Shown: piece after piece, positions 40,501 through 52,500 of the stretch | Position numbering within the stretch: position 1 is the first letter of the stretch | Layout: each line of letters begins with the position of its first letter | From: Pomphorhynchus laevis | Lineage: Eukaryota; Acanthocephala; Palaeacanthocephala; Echinorhynchida; Pomphorhynchidae | NCBI GenBank assembly: GCA_012934845.2 | Contig: WNNJ02000464.1 | Coordinates: 1-64,000 of the forward strand | Direction of reading: 5' to 3' | DNA: 64,000 bases | Notes under the pieces: generated by a model | The model's database searches: none | What the model saw: the letters and a program-made list of their open reading frames with translations, nothing else | What the model was told of the DNA's origin: nothing | Position numbers and translations under genes: made by a program

Positions 40501-43500
40501 TAATAATTAATAAAATTATTAATTTATAATTTATTAATTATTAATAATTAATAAAATTATTAATTTATAATTAAATTAATTTATTATTAAATTAATAATT
40601 TATATTTATACAATTATATTGAATTATTTTTATTTATTATTAGTTGAATCTCCAATTATTAATTGTCCAAATTAATAATTATTAATAATTAATAATTAAT
40701 AATCAATTAATAATTGATTCCCTCATTATATTGCACAAAGATTAGTAGCTTAATTAAACTAAAATTCATTGATCAAAAAATGTCTAGCGATAATTTCTCT
40801 CACACCTATATTTGAAGGGTCAAGCCTTTCAATCATTGATACTGTAATTTGATTAGCGTTTGTCTGAAATATCCAGCCTTTGTTTTGCTTTGTGTCAACT
40901 TCATAATTCTAAATGCGCATGAAATAAATTAAATCAGCTAACTGAGTCTACGTATTGTTATATAATTATAAAATAAACAAAACATAATAATGCTAAATCA
41001 AAATTTAATAATTAAATAATAAAATTAATAATTGTTTTTAGATTTTCTATAATTTTAATCAAGTTAAAAAATAAAAATAAAAAATAAAATTTAAAATAAA
41101 CGTCATTTTTATGAATTGACTAATAAATAACAGACGTTGTATCAGAATAAGAATTAGAGGTCATCAGGAGGAACTGCTATGCTATCAGGTTTCGGCCCCT
41201 AACTCCTCTACCCAACATAGCAGCGGGGCCAAATACATGCTAATGATGTATTTCCTCTGTCTAGTATAACTATCTAGTATCTTATTCTAATGCAAAGTAT
41301 ATTATTTATTATTCATCCATAAAAATTTTTTGCCACTTAAGAGTTTAAATTTATTCTTTATATTATTGTGTTGATTTATATATTTTACTATTTTCTGCTT
41401 GATGTTATTTTTATAGTAACCTAGTTTAAAATATGTATCTATTAAATTATTTAAATGATTTTTAAGAAAGCCAATATCATTACAAATTGTTGCAATTCTT
41501 AAAATTTCATTATTTAATGTATTATATTTTATATTATATGGTATGCATGAATGCTCATGCAAAAATATGTTTCTTGTAAATTTAAATATGTCATCTTTAC
41601 GATATAAATTAATAGTAGTTTTAGTTAATGTTAATTTAATGTTCATATCTAGATATACACCTTCTTTATCATTAATATTGGTTTTGTTAAGAATAAGGCT
41701 TTCTGGATAAATGTGCTCACTAATTGAATAAAAATTATTAGAATTAAATACACATATATCATCAATGTATCGAAACATATATTTCATATATTTATATTGT
41801 TTAGATTTAGTTTTTACACAGTTATGAACAAATTCATATTCTATAAAGCTTAAAAACAAGTCAGCTATAATTGGGCTACTATTACCACCCATTGGAACAC
41901 CTTTTACTTGTCTAAATATAGATGTCCCTACTTTTAAATAATTTTGATTTATCAAAATATTTAGGGATTCTATTAATTCAATTTTATCCATATATTTATA
42001 TTTATTTGATGGTTTAATTTTTGTTAGATAGGCGTTATAATTATTATAACATATATATGTATATCTTTTTCCGAATATAAGATTAATTAATTTTACTAAC
42101 GCTTCTTTAATATCTACTAAATCTAGATTTGTATAAAGCGTACTAAAATCGTATGTATTTATATTTTGAAAATTTATTCCTTTTGTCTGTTCTAAAAATT
42201 CTTTTGTAGAATTAATACTGAAATAGTGTTTTATACCAGTATTAATTTCGATTACCTTGCAATATTTTTTAAAATGTGCTTTAATTACTTTAAGTATTTT
42301 ATTCATATAAACAGAAAGTGGTTTTAATGTACATTTAAACGCACTACATATGAACCTAGGTTTTATTGGATTTTTATGTAATTTTGGATTCCAATATAAT
42401 ATAGGTATAGTTTTATTATCTAATTCAACCTTTATACCCTTTTTATCCATTATAGAACAGTGACTTGTAATAATTGATTTCTAAACTCAACTCACTACGT
42501 TCATATGCTGGATTTACATTTAAATCATTAGAATTAACCTCTTTCATTAGTATATCATAATAAAGCTTTTTACATATGAAGACAAAGTTATTACTAGCTT
42601 TATCAATAGTTGTTATTATATAGTTATCCTTTAATTTAGTAAGTTCTTTATACATATCTTTATTAATTTTATCTTTCCTTTTATAATTGTTTGTTATTTT
42701 CATTTTATTTTTAATTTTATCAAATATATAATCTTTCCAAATTTTTATCTTAGATATATTCGAGCTTTCACTATTAATCAGCTTACTAAAGTAATCATTT
42801 AAGTTATTATATAACGAACTGTATATTTTATTTTTGTCGTTGTTGTTATTTAATCTATATTTATACCCTTTCGATAGCAGCTTTCTTAATTCACAATTTT
42901 CAATTAATTCTAGATTATGGGTACATATATGTTCATTTATTTTATCAAAACTAAGACTTTTAAAAATTTTATTCGAATAAATTATCCAGATATAAGCATA
43001 TATTTTAATGTAAATTTCCAATCTTTAACATAAAGGTACTTTAAGCGCTATAATCTATGAATATGATTTAATCTTTATTTTTAATGGTTATATAAAAATT
43101 AGATATTGCTTTATTTTTAAATATTTAAATGAAGTGTAGATAAATGCTCCCGCCCTTTAAAGATAATCTATTACTAAATTGAATTTGAATGAGGAATGCG
43201 ACGGTGTGATAACATTTAAATTTGAAGAAAGATGGCAAAAACCATCGCAAAATTTATTTAATTGAATATTTCGATGCCTAGCTAGCATCATCTTCAGCAA
43301 TTGTAATTAGCTTGAACACTTATAAATTTTCGTGTAGAAAATTTTCCTGATAGCATAGCAGTTCTTCCTGATGACCTCTAATTCTTATTCTGATACAACG
43401 TCTGTTATTTATTAGTCAATTCATAAAAATGACGTTTATTTTAAATTTTATTTTTTATTTTTTATTTTTATTTTTATTTTTTAACTTGATTTAAATTATA

Positions 43501-46500
43501 GAAAATCTAAAAACAATTATTTATTTTATTATTTAATTATTAAATTTTGATTTAGCATTATTATGTTTTGTTTATTTTATAATTATATTAAATACGTAGA
43601 CTCAGTTAGCTGATTTAATATTCGACTTATTTCGCAAGTCTGATATTTTTTTAATATTTAAGTCTAATATTCTAATATTTATTATAAATATTAATATAAT
43701 ATTATTTTAAATATTAAAATGAAGTGTAGATAAATGCTCCCGCCCTTTAAAGATAATTTATTAATATATTTTGAATGTAAATGAATGGACCCAGAAAATG
43801 AATGATTTAATTATTATGACATAGTGAATAATTCTTTAGTTTACTGAAGAATCCTCTTCACTTGCATCAGTAACGGTTGCACAAACATTAGAAATGATTT
43901 CTTTATAAATGATTACAAATGGAAGGGTTTCGACTGATAGGCGAATATTACACGTGATGGCGAGATCGAGCATCCTGTGTTGCAGAATAATGACGTTTTT
44001 GATGACATGCTAGTCCGTGAAAAGTTGGAATAGTTACATCCATTTTCAGCAGTTGTTTCAACAGAAAAATTCTTAAAATTCCTTTAACTGAAGCGGTTCA
44101 ACATCATGATGCTATGTTCGCTGACATAGAACCAAGTACAATAAAATTAGCATCCAGACGTACGCATGTAGGTGCAGGACCATCCGGCATCGATGCGAAT
44201 TCGTGGTGTAGCATATTGAATGACTTTAGTCAAAGTTCAAATCGTTTAGCTACAAACATAGCAAAGCTTGCAGTCCGTATAGCCACAAAGTCGATATCAT
44301 CTTATTTTCTTCAACCATTACTTGCGTGTAGACTAATTCCTCTAAATAAAAACCCTGGAGTGCGCCCAATAGGCGTCAGCGATGTTGTGAGGAGAATTAT
44401 AGGAAAGGTATTGGTGGCTTCGATAACAAAGAACCTTCAATTATTAGCTAGGTCTGATCAGCTTTGTGTCGGACAGCGCAACGCGACTGAAAAAAATTAT
44501 TCATTCCGTCAGGGAAGCCTTTAATTCAAATACCAAATCGTGTATCTTATTTATAGATACCAAGAACGCATTTAATAATGTCAACCGCGCTTTATCATTA
44601 ATAAACATGAATAAAATATGTCCTGCTCTCTCTCACTTATATTACAGCATTGTTATAATTCTTTCGCTGATCTAATAATTTAAGACGACATTATATATTC
44701 AAAAAAGGGATTTACACAAGGTGATCCTCTTGCCATGGCAGCATTCGGAGCGGCGGCATTGCCAATGATAGCAGAACTAAAGTCTCAAGTTCCCGGCGTA
44801 TTACACCGCTGGTATGCATATGACGCTACATTTTGGACATTTGTATCTACAATTGTCATGCCCCTTCCTATATCTCAGAATTAACTGCTAGCTATAATTA
44901 CCATCGTTCAAAGAACATAGCAAAAAATGCCGAACGAGTAACCAGAATTGAAAGAGCTGCATTTTATCTTTTCGTACTGACAACGAGTGGAGGAATCGGA
45001 ACTGATGCCGATCAAGTCTTTAAAATATCTCTCCCAAGATAGCTTTTTAAAAACAATATTGATTATGCGACCTGCATAAACCAAATTCGAATAAAGATTG
45101 TCATCGCTATAGTCAAGAGTTCGTCGCTTTGTCTACGATAGTGTGGCGCTATGAAGCAGTGTGTGGATACAACTTCACAATGGCGAAGTTGGAAATAAAT
45201 GAACATTTTTTGAAATAATGTAAAGGACCCATTTGCGGGTAACCAAAATTTGTTAATTATTAATCTTATAATAAATTTAATTATTATATACATCAAGCTA
45301 ATCAAAATAAAATAAATACAGTTCATTAGAAATACAGTGATGATTATCCTGCCGACTCCGCCATACATATTGGTATGATACATATGGTGTATGGTACATG
45401 TTTGGTATGATACATATGATAGGTATGGCGGAGTCCTGCCGACTTCATCATACATATTGGTATGATAATTTTCAAATTGACACATTTGGCAGCAGTTTGA
45501 TATATATTCTCTACACTTTTACCATTCTACTAATGTATGAACAGCCTTAAGACTCTTTCATATCGATTTATCTTCAAAACTCATTAGTTTACCAATTTTC
45601 ATAGAATCGCGAGGTAGAAATTCGCAACCCTAAAATTATATTGTTATCACAAATTGTATTATCTTACAGTGCGGTGTAGAAGTGCGGTGTAGAAGTGCGG
45701 CGTAGAAGTTAGTTGTAGGAATTATTCTTACAAGTCAACATTAATAATAATTATTGTTATTATTATTCTTACAAGTCAAAGCTATCTGGAGCGCAGGAAC
45801 TATTCTTACACACAAATTACAAACTGGTATGCCGAAGGGCAAGCCCTCTACTGAAGTTAAATGCTGTTCGTGTAATGAACTGAATGCGAAGTGCAAAGAT
45901 TGTCGATGCGCCAGGAGCAATCAAGCTTGTATTAACTGTGCTGCCGTCAATTGTTCAAATAAAATTTTGGACGCACGTGAATTAGGATCAGCAATTCCAA
46001 CAATCTCTTCAGACCAGTTTAGTAATAATTTGACGATTGAACTATCGATCCATGAAATGTATAATACTGTGATTCATTGGAAACCAGATTCTATGTCTTT
46101 GCCCAATTGTGGTGCCAGTAATACGGTTATTGATATGCTAGCTGAATTTTACCGTGATGCTACAAAGGAAGGTACTGTCGGAACCTTAGCTCTAAAGAAA
46201 GCAACGATTTTTTCAAGGTGTGTTTTGCAAAGAATCCCAACCCGAAAGACACCATTGTTGCGCAAAACATTAGAAGTACGTTTGTCACTGTGGAAGTGTG
46301 GTATATAGTCAATAATCTCTAATTAACATGAGTATCTATAACAGTTTTTATAAACTGATTGTTTTCTAGATTGATAAATAAAACCTCTTTGGTTTAGACT
46401 TCGTTTACATTACGACAATTTATTTATCAATTTGTTATGGACAAGCTGTTGAAACTATATATGCTTTCATTGTCAAAGGATTCGACGGATTTAGAAACAC

Positions 46501-49500
46501 AGTGGAGGCATTGGAAAACTCGATTAAATGCGTTTCTTTCTTGTATTCCCGATCTTAGAGAAGAGCATAAAATGCCACTATTAACGAACCTGATCAGTGC
46601 AGATCTGTTTCGATACATCGAGTCTACCGAAATATTTGCAGATGCAATGCTTGCTCTAGAGGCTTTGTTCGTAAAGCCGCGCAATGTGGTGTTTCAACAA
46701 CACGTTTTGTCAACGTACAAGCAAGCTTATCCAGAAACCATTGATCAGTTTCTACATGAACTACTGCATTTAGCAAAATCATGTGATTTTGAGGATGTAA
46801 ATGCGAAGCGTTATCACGATGAGTACGTTCGCGATTCGTTTATTCGAGGGTTGGCTTCTTCGAGCATCCGTCAACGTTTATTGGAGCGGTCAAAGCTTTC
46901 GCTGGACGACGTTTATCAAGCTGCTCGATCGCTTGAACAGGCCGAATTACAAGCTAACTCGTACTCTTGTCAACCTGTGCAAATGATGGATCCTATTAAT
47001 GTTGCAGCTAGTAGTGAAAATATGACGGACGACTCTCCGGCAATTCAAGTTAATGCTACCCGTCAATCTTGTTTCTTCTGTGGAAATGCAAAACATCCTC
47101 GAGCCCAATGCCCGGCGCTAAAAGTTAAATGCCGATCGTGTCAAAAAGTCGGTCATTTTGCCAAAATGTGCATGTCCAGGAAGCGCAATTCGATTGACTT
47201 GAATTCAATAGAGATTGCTCAAATTTCACAGCTTTCTTCTCCGGGTCTCAAGAACGCCATGGTTTCTATAATGGCTTACGGTATCAAAATGAATGCTCTG
47301 ATAGATACTGGTAGCAGTTCAAATTTTATATCGTCAAACATGATAAAACGTTGTAAACGGTCAACTACTAAGTGTTACGAAATTGCTCGGATGGCATCGT
47401 CTTCTTTTCAAAGCGTTTTGAGGGAAACAGTTGCTCTCGATTTGGAGCTAATGGGCGAAAAATATTATGGTGTCAAGTGTTTTGTTCTAGACAACCTTTG
47501 TGCTGATGTAATTTTGGGCCATCCTTTTCTCAGGCGTTTCAAGCATCTTGCACTGGAGTTTGGAGGAATGCATGCACCGATTGTTATTGGGGCCCTGGAA
47601 GCAATGCATGTTGAACCACATCCATTATTTGAACATAGGAGTATCGATATTCGTCCATTGCAAACAAAATCTTGTCGACGAACTCCTAGTCAGGACGCAT
47701 TTATTAAATCAAAAGTAAAGCGACTTCTCGAAAACGGCATCATATAACCAAGTTCATCCCCCTGGAGGGCACAAGCACTCATTGTTACAAATTCTCAGGG
47801 AAAACAAAGAATGGTGATCGACTATTCACGGACGATCAATCGATTCACATTGCTCGACGCATTTTCCTTGCCACGAACAAATGATTTAATAGACAAGCTT
47901 TCAAACTATCGAATATTCTCATGCGTGGATATGAAAGATGCCTACAATCAACTACCTATTTTACAATCCGAAAAAGAGTTCACCGCTTTCGAGGCTGCTG
48001 GAGGCCTTTATCAATACAAACGAGTGCCTTTCGGGCTCACAAACGGTGTAGCAGTGTTCCAGCGCATCATGAATAGTTTAATTGACAGAGAAGCATTGTC
48101 TGGTGTCTTTTCGTATCTCGACGACATTTTAATTGCAGGAAAGAATAGGGAAGAGCATAACGCAAACCTCCAGAAATTCTTAGCCATGGCAAGAAAATAC
48201 CATCTAACATTAAACGAAACCAAGAGTGTGTTCGCATCCGAGTCAATAAGCGTTTTGGGACAGTGTATTGAGAACGGAATGATTAAGCCCGACCCACGAC
48301 GAACTACACCAATCTTCGAGCTCAAGAATGCGACGGATGCAACTGAACATTCCCATCTGCGGAGGTTGTTAACTTACTATTGTCGCTGGATACCTGGTTT
48401 TGCGCACCGCGCTCGAGATTTTGCTACAGAGACAAATTTTCCCATGGGTGAATCAGCAATGAAGAGCTTGAAGGATATAAAAGCAGCTTTAATGTGTGCC
48501 TGCCGTTCGTGTATAGATGAAAATTTACCGTTTGAAGTAGAGACAGATGCATCAAAAGTAGCGATAGCGGCTACCTTGAGCCAGCGTGGTAGACCAGTTG
48601 CTTTTTTTTCGCGAGTACTGTCCAAACATGAAAAGCGCAATCCAGCGATTGAATTAGAAGCTCTGGCAATAATTGAAGCTCTTAAAGAATGGCGTCACTA
48701 CCTCATTGGACGTCCATTTCGAGTTATTACAGATCAAAGATCAGTTGCTTATATGATGTCTTCACATTCGAATAGGATAAAAAATGAAAAAAATTGAACG
48801 CTGGCGATTAGAGTTATCCCAATTTCGCTTTGAGATCATTTATCGTCCCGGCGTTGACAACGTAGCAGCGGACGCTTTATCACGACTAGCATGCTCCGGC
48901 GTAACGACTTCTCAATCCGACTTAATAAAATTACACCGTTCACTATGTCATCCTAGTCAGACAAGATTGTGGCATTATGTCAGGGCGAAGAATTTGCCAT
49001 TTTCTTTAAGTGATATACGGGAAGTTGTAAACTCTTGTTCAACGTGTGCAAAGATAAAGCCGAGATTCTATCGTCCTCCCACCAGCGTCTTAATCAAATC
49101 ACTTCAACCGTTTGAACGTTTGTCAATCGACTTCAAAGGTCCACTTCCCAGTAAAACAAACGCAAAATATATACTGACGGTCGTCGATGAGTTTTCAAGG
49201 TTTCCGTGGGCATTTCCGTGTTGCGATACTTCTGCCGAATCAGTTATAACATGCTTAAAGCAGCTTTTCTACCTTTTTGGGACACCGAAATATTTGCACT
49301 CAGACCGAGGAAGCGCTTTTGTGTCACGCGAATTCAAAGTGTTTACATCTTCACTTGGGATTGCTACAAGCCAAACTTCTTCTTACAATCCGCGGGGCAA
49401 TGGCCAATGTGAGCGATTAAATGGAACGATATGGCGTGGAATTCAGTTATCGGTGTTGGATGCGAAATTACCAATACAGTCTTGGGCGTCAGTTTTGCCT

Positions 49501-52500
49501 TCTGTGCTGAACTCAATTCGGTGTTTGCTGTGTACATCTACCAACGCAACGCCTCATGAACGTATGTTCAAGTACGACCGAGGATCTTCAACAGGCCGTT
49601 CGCTACCAAGTTGGCTTTTAAATTTGGGGCCGGTTCTGGTTCGTTGTCGTAATAAAGGAGACAATGTGGTACAAGAAGCACTGTTGCTAGAATCGAACCA
49701 GCACTACGCTAGAATACAACTAAAAAGTGGGCACGTTTCCACGGTTTCAACGCGGGACTTAGCACCTTGCCCTGAAGATCAACTATCATTGTCGTGGTCC
49801 GGGCCAGAAGATGGAACGACATTAGCAGAGTCAAACAATACTAACCAAAAGGAATTCCTACATCCAACAACGACATCCATAAGCCAAGATCTTAACTTAT
49901 CAAACTTTGAGGAAGCCTCCTCCCAAGCAATGGACGGAAATAGCAACGAAGAAGCTACATCAACCCAATCAAACTTGAATTTGGATAGGCAGACAATTAC
50001 TACTTAAGTCAACCAATCTAACAACGAGGTACGAAGAAGTAAAAGACAGCGAGGTCAACTTGCTTATCTTTCAAACTATTATGTAGGGGAAGAATGTGGT
50101 ATATAGTCAATAATCTCTAATTGACATGAGTATCTATAACTGTTTTTATAAACTGATTGTTTTCTAGATTGATACATAAAACCTCTTTGGTTTAGACTTC
50201 GTTTACATTACGACAGGAAGGAGGGGAAAATAAGTGAATTATTCTTCGAGGCTCGTACTCTGCAACAACGCAGAACACTTGATGTCCGACAGAACCGGAA
50301 AATTGATTGAAAGAAAAAATTCATTAAGTTAATAACGGATGGTAAAATTACCGCTGCATCAGCAGTTCTCGACGATGGAGTAAACAACAGTTTATTTTCA
50401 CTAAAGACCATTGTCCAAGGAAAATCAGTTGGAGAATTGCTTCAGGAGCTTCATCCAAGTCCGGGTACATTAAGCGAAGATGTCTGTTTGAATAATAAAA
50501 TTGAAAATGCAAAGGATCATCATTTTTCAATATTTTTCATGATTGATGCAGATTCAATCATATGTGCTGCGAGAAAAACGAGTGGTGGTGCAGGGCCTTC
50601 AGTTTGGACGCTTGCTTTTGGAAAAACATGCTCACGAAACATGCTCTCCACTCTCGAATGTTGGCAGATGCATTGGCCGATTTTGCACGAATGATAGCCA
50701 GCAGTTCCGTTAACCCATCCAGTTTAGAAGCATTTGTCGCATGTAGATTGATCGCGATACCAAAGAAAAAAAATGGCATTCGTCCAATCGGGATTTCTGA
50801 GGTGGTGAGGAGAATTATATCCAAGACAATTTTGGAAGTAGTGCGAGAAGACTTACAAGATGTATCGGGTAAAACTCAATTATGTGCGGCACAGAGAAGT
50901 GACTTGGAATTTGCGATTCATTCTTTAAGAGATAGCTTCAACAATAATGAACAATACGGTCTATTAGCAGTCGATGCCAAAAATGCCTTTAATATGATTA
51001 ACCGAAAGGTTCTTTTAAAAAATGTGAAACATATTTGCCCAGGTCTTGCACAAACATTGTCGAATATTTACTCTTTGAATGCTGAAATGGTTACCGGAAT
51101 TACATCTTTATGGTCAAGGGAGGGAGTAACAGGGAGATCCCTCGGCAATGACAGCCTTTGCAGTCGCGTCTATTCCCATAATTAATCGAATTGCGAATTT
51201 GTGTCCTAGCGTTACGCAAAGATGGTATGCAGATGACGCGAACTTTGTGGGTAATCCTAATGATCTGGGCAAGGTTTGGACCAATCTATGTGATGAGGGA
51301 CCAAAATATGGATATTTTGTGAATACATCGAAAACAAAATTGCTACTGCATTCTATGTCTGATACCCTACTTCCTATGAACGATCAAATTCAGATTGTCT
51401 TAGATGGATTGCAAATATTAGGTGCGCCAATTGGCAATGAAGAATACATGGAGTCAATAACGTTTGATAAACTGAGAAATTGGATCACGTTAATTGATCG
51501 ACTGACTGATGTTGCTAGCATAGATCCTCATGTAGCGTTTTGTTGCCTGACGAAGTCTACACAGTGGAAATGGCCTTATTTTTCGCGAAGAACACTATAC
51601 CGTAGGTCATCATTAGAATCACTACGCGAAGCAATTGGTGATCGCTTTGTTCCAACTTTGTTACGAAGAGATGTTCCCTCTTGTGTGCTTGACTTACTTT
51701 CTTTACCTATCAGATATGGTGGATTAGGAATCGAGCGACTCGAGCATACTGAGCATCATTTCGAATGGTCCAGAAAATTATGTGAATGTTATCTTACAGA
51801 CGTAACTGGTGATATCCTGCGCACAAGAAGAATTCGAAGTTATCGAGATCGCCTGAATAATGAGCGAATGGAATACATACTAGAAAATGTTCCAAGTGGT
51901 ACTGCAAACGCAATTAAGTTTGCAAGTGAACACAGACCACCCGTTTGGCTTAGTTCAATTCCACTTTCAGTGGATAAGTTTCACCTTACAGGTGATGAGT
52001 TCAGAGATGCTGTTTCTCTACGATACAATTGGGACCCACCAGATGTACCAAATGGCAAATGCTTTTGCGGACAAGGCGGAACATTATCACACATGTTATC
52101 TTGTAAGATTGGTGCTTCAACAATCATCAGATATAATGCAATCAGAGACATTATCTCATATGAGCTCACAGAGGTTTGTCATGCTGTGAAAACAGAACCA
52201 CGATTGAAACCATTAAATAATACTGTTGAGTTTGAGAATGAAAATACTTGCAGAGAGAATGATGCGCGTGCCGATGTTGCCTGCAACGGTTTTTTTAATC
52301 ACGGTTTGAGCGGACGTTTATCGACGTCGTGGTATTTAATCATCTTGCTCCATCGTGTTCAAAATCTGCCAAAGCAGCATTTCAATACCATGAATCCCGA
52401 AAGCGCACCAAATACGGAGAAAGAATAACCGCAGTAGAACGGGGAATTTTTTTACCCGCAGTTTTTTCGGTTTCCGGTAGTATGGGTCAAGATGCCGATA

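Larger units (their letters stand above)
46297..50215 (+). mobile_element. Gypsy-type LTR retrotransposon, nested, nearly whole fossil
   Basis: 3919 bases with 121-base LTRs beginning TGTGG and ending GACA, and target duplication GGAAG (46292-46296, 50216-50220) inside the LINE. Parts in order: Gag with two CCHC knuckles (about 47.07-47.18 kb), protease (LIDTGSSS), reverse transcriptase (YLDD box near 48.1 kb), RNase H (TDASK), integrase with zinc-binding head and DDE core (48.9-49.5 kb), then a purine-rich tract GTAGGGGAAGAA ending at 50094. About two breaks in its coding. The LTRs differ at 3 of 121 sites, so it is young on a neutral clock. Confidence 0.92.

Noticed and set aside
41302-43021. 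GIY-YIG endonuclease for the Penelope-like element
   Set aside because: No GIY-YIG pattern follows the RT. The upstream part is truncated, so presence at the N-terminus cannot be judged.
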